From positions 124,001 through 188,000 of the forward strand of contig CANMQE010000002.1 of NCBI GenBank assembly GCA_947499975.1: a stretch of 64,000 nt of DNA, read 5' to 3'. The DNA is from an uncultured Sphingomonadaceae bacterium (GTDB lineage: Bacteria > Pseudomonadota > Alphaproteobacteria > Sphingomonadales > Sphingomonadaceae). Position numbers and translations under genes: made by a program. Positions 44,064 to 53,208 of this stretch are shown here, piece after piece. Position 1 is the first letter of the stretch; each line of letters starts with the position of its first letter. Below the pieces are notes generated by a model that was not told where the DNA came from, searched no databases, and worked only from the letters and a program-made list of their open reading frames with translations.

Positions 44064-44910
44064 CAGTTTGCATTGCCAGCAGGTCTACTTCGCATTTCGA
44101 GAGCTCAAATCGTGTTGCCTTGGTGGCGATTTCCGGCTCTCCGTCCAGCAGAACGCCAAATCCGCCGTCCTTCGCGCCGGAAAGGGTTATCGCCTCAACT
44201 GCGCCAAGGCTATCGTGCGGGCCTTCGCGGAAATCGTGCTTGGCCAGGGCCATCAATTGTTCGAAAAACTCGCCGGTGGTTTCGGCATGATAGGCGTATA
44301 TTTCAATCGCGCCCTCGTGCGGCTCCAGCAACAACAGCGGATAGCCCTCTTCCCGACCCAGCGCGGGCTGGGTGCAGCGCAGCGGTTCGTCATTCAGTGT
44401 CCGCTCGAAAGCCTCGCGCGTTTCGCTGGCCATGCCCAGAACATCGGTGTCGCGCATGGCCTCGCGCACATCGTTCCAGCTGGTGCCGGGGCCAGCCAGC
44501 AGGCCCGCATAGGCATTGCCCAGCGGCGATGTGATGATGCCCGGTCGGCGCACGGATAGCGTGCCTGCGGCAGCGTCCTGCAGGACCTGCTCCATCTCCG
44601 CATTGCCGAAAAGCCGGTGGTACAGCAGGTTCATGGTGCCGCCCGGCAGGATCAGCACCTTGCCGCCCCATCCTGCCAGTGCATTCAACGCGGCGTTGAC
44701 GGTGCCATCGCCCGCGAACACCGCGACAAGGCCAAGGCCCGCTGCATCCAGCATGGCAGGCGTAGGCAGGTCGTCCGACGGAAAACTGCTGCGATAGGCA
44801 ACACGCAGGCCGCAATCGGTGCATTGCGTGCTCATGCTTTCCAGCGTGTCGCGATCATTCGAACCGCTTGCGTCGTTATGAATCAGCCAGAGGGGTGTTG
44901 GTTGCGCCAT
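44056..44910 (-). CDS. diacylglycerol kinase catalytic domain protein
   Basis: A 284-residue protein with the DAGK/sphingosine-kinase nucleotide loop FAGDGTVNAALN (GDGT at 67-70) and GGTMN at 90-94. The C-terminal lipid-binding half is less conserved. It probably phosphorylates a lipid. The overlap with the metallophosphoesterase gene suggests the two act together, perhaps as an opposing kinase and phosphatase; that is inference. Confidence 0.82.
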   Translation of the reverse strand: MAQPTPLWLIHNDASGSNDRDTLESMSTQCTDCGLRVAYRSSFPSDDLPTPAMLDAAGLGLVAVFAGDGTVNAALNALAGWGGKVLILPGGTMNLLYHRLFGNAEMEQVLQDAAAGTLSVRRPGIITSPLGNAYAGLLAGPGTSWNDVREAMRDTDVLGMASETREAFERTLNDEPLRCTQPALGREEGYPLLLLEPHEGAIEIYAYHAETTGEFFEQLMALAKHDFREGPHDSLGAVEAITLSGAKDGGFGVLLDGEPEIATKATRFELSKCEVDLLAMQTDD

Positions 44911-44960
44911 GAGACGAAAACCTTTCGGCTGGCTCGCAAGTTCCCGCGTGTGCAGTGGTA

Positions 44961-45227
44961 CTAGATCCGCCGCGTGACGATCGACCACGCGGCCCCGAGG
45001 TTCACCAGGGAATAGGCGGCATACAGCCAGATCCACGGCGTCACCCCCGCTCGCGCGGCATAAAGCGCTCCGCACAAAAGCACGAATTCGAGCGCCAGGC
45101 TGGAAAGGCGGGCGATCCTGAGAACGCGCGGCGGCACCTGCGAAAGCATCGCGTGCCCGCTGGCTATGACCGCGCGGTGGCATGCAAAATTGCCCATACC
45201 CAGCAGGAAAGCGATGATCAGCGCCAT
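44961..45227 (-). CDS. small membrane protein, unknown
   Basis: An 88-residue protein with about three hydrophobic segments (2-20, 44-60, 64-83) ending in a positively charged TRRI tail. It lies 50 bp upstream of the lipid-kinase-like gene on the same strand and may be its operon partner. No family recognised. Confidence 0.65.
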   Translation of the reverse strand: MALIIAFLLGMGNFACHRAVIASGHAMLSQVPPRVLRIARLSSLALEFVLLCGALYAARAGVTPWIWLYAAYSLVNLGAAWSIVTRRI

Positions 45228-45382
45228 GGCTCACGCCTCTGCCCGATGGACACGGGAAGCGCAAATTGTCGTTCGTGGAGCGTGGTGGCCCCCTTGTCGG
45301 GCCAATCCTGCCGTTATCGACCCGACTCGCGCGCACGTCGACCTTTGGCAGCGCGGCGCGGGGGGAGGGTCTACATACGTAA

Positions 45383-45422
45383 TCGCACCGCAGCTGTTCC
45401 AGTCCCATCGGCTGCGGTGCGA
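45383..45422 (+). promoter_or_regulatory. 11-bp perfect inverted repeat in the urcA leader
   Basis: TCGCACCGCAG pairs perfectly with CTGCGGTGCGA across an 18-nt loop, ending 46 bp before the UrcA start. A GGGTC at 45367-45371 could alternatively pair with GACCC at 45421-45425, which would compete with the base of the stem. This looks like a switchable mRNA leader or an operator. Confidence 0.5.
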
Positions 45423-45468
45423 CCCTACCAGGAAGGAAGCGGGACATCACGAGGAGGAGGAGACCGAC

Positions 45469-45801
45469 ATGAATACCCGTTCGATCACACGCCTGCTTTC
45501 CGGTGGAGCTCTTGCGCTTGCGGTGAGCGGCCTGGCCATCACCCCCGCCATTGCGGCCGAGGAAAACCAGACCCGCACCACCGGCGTTACCCACACCGAT
45601 CTCGATCTCTCTACGGCCGAAGGGCAGGAAGAGCTCGACCGTCGTATCGACGAGGCTGCAAAGCAGGTCTGCGGCTATGGCGATGTGCAGGTCGGCAGCC
45701 GCGCTACCAGCCGCGAGGCACGCCAATGCTACCGCGAAGCCCGCCGGCAGCTTGATCGCCAGTTCGCCCAGATCGTGAACAATGCGAGCCGCGGCGGCTG
45801 A
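45469..45801 (+). CDS. UrcA family protein
   Basis: A 110-residue exported protein with a signal peptide (cleaved near AIAAEEN) and the UrcA pattern: VTHTDLDLSTAEGQEELDRRIDEAAKQVCG...ARQCYREA, with two cysteines likely to form a disulfide. Function of the family is unknown. It has a very strong GGAGGAGG ribosome-binding site, a structured leader and its own terminator, which together suggest high, regulated expression. Confidence 0.85.
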   Translation: MNTRSITRLLSGGALALAVSGLAITPAIAAEENQTRTTGVTHTDLDLSTAEGQEELDRRIDEAAKQVCGYGDVQVGSRATSREARQCYREARRQLDRQFAQIVNNASRGG

Positions 45802-45825
45802 ATCAGCAGCGCACATTGCCAACAA

Positions 45826-45858
45826 GAAAGGGCGCCCCGGTTGCGGAGGCGCCCTTTC
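45826..45858. terminator. convergent terminator between urcA-type gene and LytTR gene
   Basis: A perfect 11-bp stem (GAAAGGGCGCC with GGCGCCCTTTC, 11-nt loop) lies between two converging genes. T-rich sequence follows on both strands, so it may act bidirectionally. Confidence 0.75.
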
Positions 45859-45891
45859 TGGTTTGTGGGCGCATGATGCGATCTGCGCCGA

Positions 45892-46632
45892 TCAGCGGCC
45901 CGCCATCGCCTTTACCTTCTTGAGATAGGTCCGCCCGATACGCATTTCCTCGCCATCGGCCAGTTCCGCGCACCACACGCCCAGACCTTCGTGCTTCAGT
46001 CCGACGATATAATCGCGGCGCAGGATGGTGGAGCGGTGGATACGGATGAAATCATCGGGGTTCAACTTCTCCTCCAGCCCAGCAATGGTTTGTAGCAGGA
46101 GGTAGCTGGTGTCCCCGACATGCAGGCGGACGTAATCGCGCTCTGCATCGATGCGGAAGACTTCTGCCGCGTCGATGCGCAACAATTCCGAACGGTGCGG
46201 AACCCAGAATTCGCCCAGCCAGTCGTCCCCGCTGCCATTTTCCTTACGGCCCTTGCGTGCCAGCGCCCGCTCTATCGCGCGCTCCAGCCGCTCGGTCGCC
46301 ACCGGTTTCAGAACGTAGTCGATAGCTTCCAGGTCGAACGCCTCGACCGCGAAGTTCTCGTGCGCCGTGACGAAGATCACCGCGGGCGGATGGTCCATCT
46401 TGCCCGCCTCGCGCGCAACCTGCAGCCCGTCCTTGCCCGGCATGGTCATATCCAGCAGCAGCAGGTCCGGGTTCAGCTTTTCCGAAAGGCGCAGTGCGGA
46501 ATCGCCATCGCTGGCCGTGCCGATCACGCGCAGCTGGTCGATCTCTGAACACAGCACCTGCATCCGTTCGATCGCCAGCGGCTCGTCATCCACGATCAGC
46601 GTTCGCAGCGAGTTATCGGCATTGTCGTTCAT
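45892..46632 (-). CDS. LytTR family response regulator (second system)
   Basis: A 246-residue regulator with a receiver domain (DDE at 15-17, phospho-acceptor D61 in LLLLDMTMPG, lysine in VLKPVAT) and a C-terminal LytTR DNA-binding domain (DYVRLHVGDTSYLLLQT, FIRIHRSTILRRDYI). The ATG is preceded by GGGGAGGGA; an upstream TTG is less likely. It lies 40 bp downstream of its kinase gene. Confidence 0.93.
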   Translation of the reverse strand: MNDNADNSLRTLIVDDEPLAIERMQVLCSEIDQLRVIGTASDGDSALRLSEKLNPDLLLLDMTMPGKDGLQVAREAGKMDHPPAVIFVTAHENFAVEAFDLEAIDYVLKPVATERLERAIERALARKGRKENGSGDDWLGEFWVPHRSELLRIDAAEVFRIDAERDYVRLHVGDTSYLLLQTIAGLEEKLNPDDFIRIHRSTILRRDYIVGLKHEGLGVWCAELADGEEMRIGRTYLKKVKAMAGR

Positions 46633-46672
46633 CGCGTCGTCCCTCCCCGGTCGCTTCAAACCCGTGAAAGGG

Positions 46673-47866
46673 TCACGCGGCCGCCTTTTCCTTGATCCGC
46701 TTCAGCGGCATTCGCAGGTGGGTGGCGTAGCCCTCCGGCACCTGTCCCGAAACCACGGTTGCATCCTTGCCGAACCGCGCCTGCAGGCGCTGGCGCACGT
46801 TGGTGAGGCCAATACCGAAACCGGGCCGTGTATCGTCGCGGTCATCCGCGCTCTTGCCGTTGTCGGATATGGTGATCACCAGCCTGTCATACTCCTCCCG
46901 CGCGGCCAGCGTGATGGTCACCTGGCCGGAGGATGGCGCCACCGCGTGTTTCACCGAGTTCTCGATCAGCGGTTGCAGGATCATGCCCGGTATCAGCGCG
47001 TTCTCCAGTTCCGCCGGTATGTCGTATTTCGCCTGCAGGCGCAGGGGAAAGCGGACCGATTCGATTTCCAGGTAAAGCTTCTGCAAATGGATCTCGTCAC
47101 GCAGGGGCACATCGGAAGTCGTGTCGTCTGCCAGGCTGCGGCGATAGAAGGTGCTGATCGTCTGTATCATGCGTTCCGCTGCCTCGGTCTTGTTCGTCAG
47201 CACCAGTGCGGAAAGCGAGTTCAACGTATTGAACAGGAAATGCGGATTGACCTGGTAGCGCAGAGATTGCAGTTCTGCCGCCTTGGCTGCGTTGCGGAAC
47301 TGCTGCTCTCGCCGCTCCGCATCGCGTGCCTTCTCGCCGGTCAGCAGGGCGAGATACAACGCGCACCAGGCCAGCAGCATGAAATAGCGGCTGTAGGTCA
47401 GCTCGATAAGCTGGGTGCGCGCGCTGACGGTGGCAAGTTCCGAAAGCCCTTCGAACAGTTGCGAGCTTGAAGCATCGTCGTCGCCATCGAGGCCGCGCGT
47501 CTGGACGTATTCCTGCAACACCTTTTCATCCAGCGCGGCTTGCGCATCGGCAAAGATCACCCGGTTGGCCTGCGCGCTGAGCAGGGCGGCGGGCAGGGCG
47601 AAGACCAGCGCCGCGCAAATCTTCATCCACAATGCGCGCCCATCGAAGGTGCGCAGCACGATCCACAGGCCAAGGGTGATGAGAACGCCAACCGAAACGG
47701 AGACCAGCCGCAGCCAGATCAGCTCGTCCGCCAGCGGCATTCCCAGCATTTCTGCCCGCGTGGACACCAGCACGAAATAGGTCGCCCAGAGGCCAACCAC
47801 CGACGCCAGCACGATACGGAACGGCAGGCGCGAAAGCTGTCCTTCGGTGTTTTGAACGGTTTCCAT
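46673..47866 (-). CDS. LytS-type sensor histidine kinase (second system)
   Basis: A 397-residue membrane kinase with about four hydrophobic segments, a periplasmic-looking charged loop between residues 101 and 150 (EYVQTRGLDGDDDASSS), the phospho-acceptor H209 in YQVNPHFLFNTLNS, and GHKL boxes PLIENSVKHA and ISDNGKS. Unlike the 5.3-kb kinase it has an obvious extracytoplasmic loop. It pairs with the LytTR regulator downstream. Confidence 0.92.
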   Translation of the reverse strand: METVQNTEGQLSRLPFRIVLASVVGLWATYFVLVSTRAEMLGMPLADELIWLRLVSVSVGVLITLGLWIVLRTFDGRALWMKICAALVFALPAALLSAQANRVIFADAQAALDEKVLQEYVQTRGLDGDDDASSSQLFEGLSELATVSARTQLIELTYSRYFMLLAWCALYLALLTGEKARDAERREQQFRNAAKAAELQSLRYQVNPHFLFNTLNSLSALVLTNKTEAAERMIQTISTFYRRSLADDTTSDVPLRDEIHLQKLYLEIESVRFPLRLQAKYDIPAELENALIPGMILQPLIENSVKHAVAPSSGQVTITLAAREEYDRLVITISDNGKSADDRDDTRPGFGIGLTNVRQRLQARFGKDATVVSGQVPEGYATHLRMPLKRIKEKAAA

Positions 47867-47975
47867 ACCGCGGTCTAACCCACCAAGGCACCGCCAGCCA
47901 GAGCGCCAGGCGGTTTCCATCGAAACCGATGTGTCATTGGTCGATCAACCACGGGAAAACCGCCGAAGCAGGGCA

Positions 47976-49502
47976 CTATTTGGCGTTCAGCAGCCCTTCT
48001 TCGCGAATCCTCTCGCGCCAGTGCATCGGGGCCAGCGTGTGGACATTGTTGCCCTCGCTATCCACGGCCACGGTTACCGGCATATCCTTCACCGTGAACT
48101 CGTAGATGGCCTCCATGCCCAGTTCCTCGAACGCGACGACCTTCGAATCCTTGATCGCGCGCGCCACCAGATAGGCCGCGCCGCCCGTTGCCATCAGATA
48201 GGCAACCTTGAAACGGCTGATCACGTCCACCGCATCGGCTCCGCGCTCGGCCTTGCCGATCATGGCCAGCAGGCCCTGGTCCAGCATCATCTCGGTGAAC
48301 TTGTCCATCCGCGTTGCCGTGGTGGGGCCTGCGGGGCCGACGACTTCGCCCATCACGGGGTCCACCGGGCCGACATAATAGATGGCGCGGCCCCTGAAAT
48401 CGACGGGCAGCTCCTCGCCTGCGTCCAGCATGTCCTTGATCTTCTTGTGCGCGGCATCGCGGCCCGTCAGCATGGAACCGTTGAGCAGCAGACGGTCGCC
48501 ATGCTGCCAGCTTGCCACTTCCTCCGGCGTCAGATTGTCGAGATCGACGCGTTTTGCCTCTGCATCGGGTTCCCAGTGAACATCGGGCCAGGCGTCCAGA
48601 TCGGGCTGGGGCAGATAGGCAGGGCCGCTACCATCCAGCGTGATATGCGCGTGGCGCGTGGCGGCGCAGTTGGGGATCATGCCCACGGGCTTGCCCGCCG
48701 CGTGGCATGGCCAGTCGTAAATCTTCACGTCCAGCACGGTGGAAAGCCCGCCAAGTCCCTGCGCGCCGACGCCCATTGCATTGACGGCATCGAATATGTC
48801 GATGCGCAGCTGCTCGATATCGCTTTGCGCACCGCGCTCTTTCAGCTGCGCCATGTCGATGGGATCCATCAGCGACTGCTTGGCCAGCTTCATGCAATGT
48901 TCCGCCGTGCCGCCGATACCTATGCCCAGCATGCCGGGCGGACACCAGCCCGCACCCATGGAGGGTATCTGCTCCAGCACCCAGTCGACGATGTTGTCGC
49001 TGGGGTTCATCATCTTGAACTTGCTCTTGTTCTCGCTGCCGCCGCCCTTGGCCGCGACATCGATTTCCACCGTGTCGCCGGGCACCATCTCCACGTCCAG
49101 CACGCAGGGCGTATTGTCGCGCGTATTGCGGCGGGTGAAGGCAGGATCGGCCAGGATGGAGGCGCGCAGCTTGTTGTCCTGGTTGTTGTAGGCGCGGCGC
49201 ACGCCTTCATCGACAACCTCCTGCATGCTCATCTTCGAATCGAGGCGGCAGTTCTGGCCCCATTTCAGGAACACGTTGACGATGCCTGTATCCTGGCAGA
49301 TCGGGCGGTGCCCTTCGGCGCACATGCGGCTGTTGGTCAGGATCTGGGCGATGGCGTCCTTCGCCGCCGGGCCTTTCTCGGCCTTGTAGGCCTCTCCAAG
49401 CGCCTGGATGTAATCCATGGGGTGGTAATAGGAGATATATTGCAGAGCATCGGCGATCGTTTCGATCAGGTCCTCTTCGCGGATGGTGATCATGTCGCTC
49501 AT
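47976..49502 (-). CDS. fumarate hydratase class I
   Basis: A 508-residue fused-type class I fumarase containing a 4Fe-4S cluster. Cysteine-bearing blocks HRPICQDTGIVNVFL, MGAGWCPPGMLGIGIGGTAEHC and KIYDWPCHAAGKP are intact, as is the C-terminal VGPAGPTTATRMD lyase domain. It interconverts fumarate and malate in the citric acid cycle. The cluster requirement links it functionally to the SUF operon in this window. The start MSDMITIRE follows an AAAGGAG site. Confidence 0.94.
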   Translation of the reverse strand: MSDMITIREEDLIETIADALQYISYYHPMDYIQALGEAYKAEKGPAAKDAIAQILTNSRMCAEGHRPICQDTGIVNVFLKWGQNCRLDSKMSMQEVVDEGVRRAYNNQDNKLRASILADPAFTRRNTRDNTPCVLDVEMVPGDTVEIDVAAKGGGSENKSKFKMMNPSDNIVDWVLEQIPSMGAGWCPPGMLGIGIGGTAEHCMKLAKQSLMDPIDMAQLKERGAQSDIEQLRIDIFDAVNAMGVGAQGLGGLSTVLDVKIYDWPCHAAGKPVGMIPNCAATRHAHITLDGSGPAYLPQPDLDAWPDVHWEPDAEAKRVDLDNLTPEEVASWQHGDRLLLNGSMLTGRDAAHKKIKDMLDAGEELPVDFRGRAIYYVGPVDPVMGEVVGPAGPTTATRMDKFTEMMLDQGLLAMIGKAERGADAVDVISRFKVAYLMATGGAAYLVARAIKDSKVVAFEELGMEAIYEFTVKDMPVTVAVDSEGNNVHTLAPMHWRERIREEGLLNAK

Positions 49503-49675
49503 CGTTTCAGCACTCCTTTTGGTCGAGACGCCCATAGTCTTGCGCTCCCCTTGCCGTCAAAAGCGTTTCACAGCCCGATCTCGTTCCGTGACGAATTGCG
49601 ACAACGAGGGGCATTGCCCGGGGGCCAAGCAATCCCTAAGGCCAATCCGTCCACCAAACACGAGAGTTTGACGCA

Positions 49676-50293
49676 GTGATTTCCGATCCGCTTGATTCCG
49701 CAGAGGCCGCCAACACCACCAGCGATCGTTCGCGGCGCGCCATGATCGACAGCCAGCTTCGTCCCAGCGGCGTGAACGCGCCGCACGTGATCCGCCGCAT
49801 GGCGCAGGTTCCGCGCGAAGAATACGTGTCTACCGCCAGCAAGGGCGTGGCTTACAACGATCGCGCGATCAGGCTGGAAAACGGCGCCTGGCTGCCCGCA
49901 CCGCTGGTGCAGGGCAAACTGCTGGAAGAAGCCGCCCCGAGAGGTGACGAGAAGGCCATCGTGGTCGATGCAGGTTCCGGCTATCTCGCCGAGCTGCTGC
50001 GCCCGCTGGTGGGCGAGATCACCGTTATCAGCCCGGAAGAGGCCGTGGGCAAGGGCACAAAGGGCAAGGGTGCAGACCTGCTGGTGATCGAAGGCGCGGT
50101 GGAAGAAATTCCTGCCGCCCTGGCCAAGCGACTGGCCGATGGCGCGCGGATCGTTACAGGTCTCGTCACCAATGGCGTCACGCGGATTGCCGTTGGCCGC
50201 AAGGTTGAAAGCGGCGTCTCCCTGATCCCGGTTTATGACATCGGAATCCCGCAACTCCACGAATTTGACAAGCCCAAGGGCTGGAGCTTCTGA
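49676..50293 (+). CDS. protein-L-isoaspartate O-methyltransferase family protein
   Basis: A 205-residue PCMT-like protein (SRRAMIDSQLRPSGVNAPHVIRRMAQVPREEYV, VVDAGSGYLAELLRP). The SAM-binding glycine motif is present but the protein is short, so enzymatic activity is uncertain. The start is GTG; an internal ATG at MIDSQLRP would remove the N-terminal helix. It lies 2 bp upstream of the TolC gene, an arrangement common in alphaproteobacteria. Confidence 0.85.
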   Translation: MISDPLDSAEAANTTSDRSRRAMIDSQLRPSGVNAPHVIRRMAQVPREEYVSTASKGVAYNDRAIRLENGAWLPAPLVQGKLLEEAAPRGDEKAIVVDAGSGYLAELLRPLVGEITVISPEEAVGKGTKGKGADLLVIEGAVEEIPAALAKRLADGARIVTGLVTNGVTRIAVGRKVESGVSLIPVYDIGIPQLHEFDKPKGWSF

Positions 50294-50295
50294 CC

Positions 50296-51819
50296 ATGCG
50301 ATCCGTCCTTCGGCTGGCGACCGCGCTGGCGGGCGCGGGTCTCGTGGCCGCGCCGGCTTCGGCTGATACGCTGAAGGAAGCGCTGACACAGGCCTATTAC
50401 GACAACCCCACGCTGGAAGTGGCCCGTGCGCAATTGCGCGCAACGGACGAGAACGTGCCGATCCAGCGATCGCAGGGTCTGCCTTCCGTCACCACCAATG
50501 CCACCTACAATGAGTTTCTGGTCCAGAACTCCACCAGCTTTCTCACGCCGGAGCGCCAGTTGAACGCAGGCGTGGATCTGGCGGTGCCGCTGTATCAGGG
50601 CGGGGCGGTGCGCAACGGCGTGCTGGCAGCGGAAACCCGCGTGGATGCAGGCCGCGCCGACTTGCGTGGAACCGAAAGCCAGGTCTTCACCCAGGTCGTC
50701 TCCGCCTACATGAGCGTGATACTGAACGAGGCGCTCGTCAGCCTGTCGGCCAACAACGTCGAGGTGCTTTCGGTGAATCTGGAAGCCACCAGCGACAGGT
50801 ACGAGATCGGCATACTGACGCGTACCGACGTTGCGCAATCGGAAAGCCGGCTGGCGCTGGCGCGCAGCGATTTGCGCTCCGCACAGGCCAATTTGCTCAG
50901 CGCGCGGGAAGATTACATCGCGCTGGTGGGTGAAGCGCCCACCGATCTGCAGCCCCCTCCGCCACTGCCCGGTCTGCCCCAAAGCCCGAACATGGCCGTG
51001 GAGGTGGCGTTAGCCAACAATCCCGATCTTATCGCCGCGACAGAGCGTGCCGAGGCCGCAGGTTACGATATCGAGGTGGCCGGTGCAGGGCGGCTGCCCA
51101 CCGTCAGCGCCTTTACCAATGGCGGATACCAGAACTTTCTCGGCACGCTGGGCGCGGTGCCCGGCGCCACGGCAGACCAGACCGCCACCAGCGCCACGGC
51201 GGGTGTCCGCCTGACGCTGCCGCTGTTCCAAGGTGGCCGTGTTGCCGCGCAGCAGAGGCAGGCCTCCGCACGCGCACAGGCACAGCTGGAACAGGTGATC
51301 GCGACGGAGCGTAACGTGATAGCGCAGGTTCGCGCCGCCTATTCCAGCTGGCGCGCGGCCAATGCCATCATCACGTCCAGCCAGGCCGCCGTGGATGCCG
51401 CCGCGCTCAGCCTTGAAGGGGTGAGGGCAGAAAACACCGTGGGCAACCGCACCGTGCTCGATATTCTCGATGCGCAGCAGGAATTGCTCCGCGCGCAGGT
51501 GCAATTGGTGACCGCGCGGCGCAATGCCTATGTCGCCGGCTTTTCGCTGCTGGCAGCCATGGGCAAGGCCGAAGCGCGCGATCTTGGCCTGGGTGACGAG
51601 GGCGTGCTGTACGACCCCGTCGAGAACTACGAGCGCGTTCGTGGCATCATCTGGGACTGGCAGCGTGATCCCGAACCTGTCGCCACCAGCTCGCGCACCG
51701 TTGACATTCCGGCGCCCGACGGTGAAATTGTAGACGGTGAGCCGCTCGAGGATTTCGAGACCGAAATTATTGATTATTCTGACACGGCGCCGCCAACAGT
51801 TTCCGCCCGGGGGGATTGA
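50296..51819 (+). CDS. tolC: TolC family outer-membrane channel
   Basis: A 507-residue protein with a signal peptide (cleaved near PASADTLKEA) and two TolC/OEP repeats (about 25-230 and 235-445), each with long amphipathic helices and short barrel strands. DNPTLEVARAQLRATDENV and NRTVLDILDAQQELLRAQVQ are typical. It forms the outer-membrane exit duct for type I secretion or RND efflux. The acidic C-terminal tail (about 450-507) is extra. It is immediately followed by popZ. Confidence 0.93.
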   Translation: MRSVLRLATALAGAGLVAAPASADTLKEALTQAYYDNPTLEVARAQLRATDENVPIQRSQGLPSVTTNATYNEFLVQNSTSFLTPERQLNAGVDLAVPLYQGGAVRNGVLAAETRVDAGRADLRGTESQVFTQVVSAYMSVILNEALVSLSANNVEVLSVNLEATSDRYEIGILTRTDVAQSESRLALARSDLRSAQANLLSAREDYIALVGEAPTDLQPPPPLPGLPQSPNMAVEVALANNPDLIAATERAEAAGYDIEVAGAGRLPTVSAFTNGGYQNFLGTLGAVPGATADQTATSATAGVRLTLPLFQGGRVAAQQRQASARAQAQLEQVIATERNVIAQVRAAYSSWRAANAIITSSQAAVDAAALSLEGVRAENTVGNRTVLDILDAQQELLRAQVQLVTARRNAYVAGFSLLAAMGKAEARDLGLGDEGVLYDPVENYERVRGIIWDWQRDPEPVATSSRTVDIPAPDGEIVDGEPLEDFETEIIDYSDTAPPTVSARGD

Positions 51820-52341
51820 ATGCGACAGGAAGGCGAACCCTCGGTCGAGGAGATACTTGATTCGATCAAGAGGGTGATCGCGCGCGATGCCAGCCAGGCT
51901 TCGCAAACCAGGCCCCGCCGCCGCGAAAGCCTCGTCTCGCAAAGCGAAGAGAGCGATTGCGAAGAGGATGAAGACATCCTCGACCTGGGCGAGGTGGGCT
52001 CCACCATGCAGGAAGAAGATGCAGACGCGCCGGATGCGTCGGAGCCGGAGCCGCAATCCACTGAACACCCCGCGTCTTCCAATAACCAGCCGACGGTCGA
52101 AGAAGCACTCACCACGACTCGCGCGGCAGAGGCCATGCGCCAGTCGCTGGCGGCGCTCGCCATGCTGTCGGACCCGCCCGCAAAACCGCAGATCGTGCGA
52201 TCAGGTGAAACCTCGCTGGAAGGCATGGTTCGCGAAATGCTGCGCCCGATGCTGGCCCAGTGGCTGGATGCCAATCTGCCGGAGATGGTGGAGCAATTGG
52301 TGAAAGCCGAGATTGCCCGCATCGCAGGCAAGAAAAGCTGA
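51820..52341 (+). CDS. popZ: polar organizing protein PopZ (DUF2497)
   Basis: A 173-residue protein with the PopZ architecture: an N-terminal binding helix ([18 protein letters not shown], residues 6-23), an acidic disordered region rich in Asp, Glu, Ser and Pro (about 45-100), and a C-terminal oligomerisation region ([18 protein letters not shown]...[17 protein letters not shown]). In Caulobacter PopZ forms a polar matrix that tethers ParB at the chromosomal origin. It starts directly after the tolC stop. A likely oriC lies 9 kb to the right. Confidence 0.9.
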   Translation: MRQEGEPSVEEILDSIKRVIARDASQASQTRPRRRESLVSQSEESDCEEDEDILDLGEVGSTMQEEDADAPDASEPEPQSTEHPASSNNQPTVEEALTTTRAAEAMRQSLAALAMLSDPPAKPQIVRSGETSLEGMVREMLRPMLAQWLDANLPEMVEQLVKAEIARIAGKKS

Positions 52342-52724
52342 TCAGGATCTCTTCCGGCAAGGACATATCCAAGGCCGAGCGCGCACTCGGCAAGATCGGC
52401 GGCGGCGCGATAGAGCGGCACATCTTCATCTGCGCGCTTCCGCAAAAGGCCAAATGCTGCAAGCCCGAGGCGGGCGAGCGATCATGGAAATACCTCAAGA
52501 AACGCCTGAAACAGCTGGGGCTGACGGGGCGCGGCGGCGTGCAGCGCACCAAGGCGGATTGCCTGCAGGTTTGCGAGGCGGGGCCGGTGGCCGTCGTGTG
52601 GCCCGACCAGGTCTGGTATCATTCCTGCACCGAGGAAGTGCTGGAACGCATCATCCAGGAACATCTGATTGGCGGCGTGCCGGTGGAGGATTTTCGCCTG
52701 CAACCGCGCGGCAACGCGGAATAG
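52338..52724 (+). CDS. 2Fe-2S ferredoxin domain protein (start uncertain)
   Basis: About 128 residues with the thioredoxin-like ferredoxin pattern: [27 protein letters not shown], and [24 protein letters not shown], giving the four expected cysteines. No ATG, GTG or TTG lies between the popZ stop and the conserved domain. The best guess is CTG overlapping the popZ stop (CTGA); an upstream GTG at 52260 would overlap popZ by 82 bp. The electron-transfer partner is unknown. Confidence 0.75.
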   Translation: MIRISSGKDISKAERALGKIGGGAIERHIFICALPQKAKCCKPEAGERSWKYLKKRLKQLGLTGRGGVQRTKADCLQVCEAGPVAVVWPDQVWYHSCTEEVLERIIQEHLIGGVPVEDFRLQPRGNAE

Positions 52725-52732
52725 CGGCGAAG

Positions 52733-53071
52733 TTAGTCCTCGTCCTTCCAGCCCAGCGTGCGGTGATCGTGGCGGGGCTTCTTCGGATCGAGCTCGTCCA
52801 GATCATGCTCCACCGATGCATCGTGCCCCGTGCCGCTGGATAGAAACACCAGGCCCATCAGCGCGCTCATCAGCAACATCGAGAAACCGATGCCCAGGGC
52901 CGTGGCGATGAAGAAGTGCGGGGAAACCTCGTCCACCTGCCGGTAAATGATCACCAGCGCGATGATTACCGTTGCCAGCGTGATGCCGAACATCAGGCGC
53001 ATCAGCCGCCGGAAACGCGCCCATGCGAAAGCGGCGTTTTCGGGTTCATCTAGCGGAGAAGGCTTGGCCAT
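52733..53071 (-). CDS. small two-helix membrane protein
   Basis: A 112-residue protein with two hydrophobic helices (about 28-45 and 54-80) and a charged C-terminal tail (EHDLDELDPKKPRHDHRTLGWKDED split across acidic and basic runs). The start MAKPSPLDEP was chosen because it follows a weak site and avoids an Arg-rich extension. It is convergent with the ferredoxin-like gene. Function unknown. Confidence 0.7.
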   Translation of the reverse strand: MAKPSPLDEPENAAFAWARFRRLMRLMFGITLATVIIALVIIYRQVDEVSPHFFIATALGIGFSMLLMSALMGLVFLSSGTGHDASVEHDLDELDPKKPRHDHRTLGWKDED

Positions 53072-53208
53072 GGGCCGCCTCATGCCCGTGCGGCAGCGTC
53101 ATGGCAACGGACGAAGGTCCATGATTTGCCGTGACTCGGCCTCTCGTGCCACAATCGGGGCGAGTTTCTGCGCAATCATGCGTGAAACGGGGAATCGAGG
53201 ATAGCACC

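Noticed and set aside
47931..49679. A 582-codon plus-strand frame opposite the fumarase gene.
   Set aside because: Antisense shadow of a well-supported enzyme gene.
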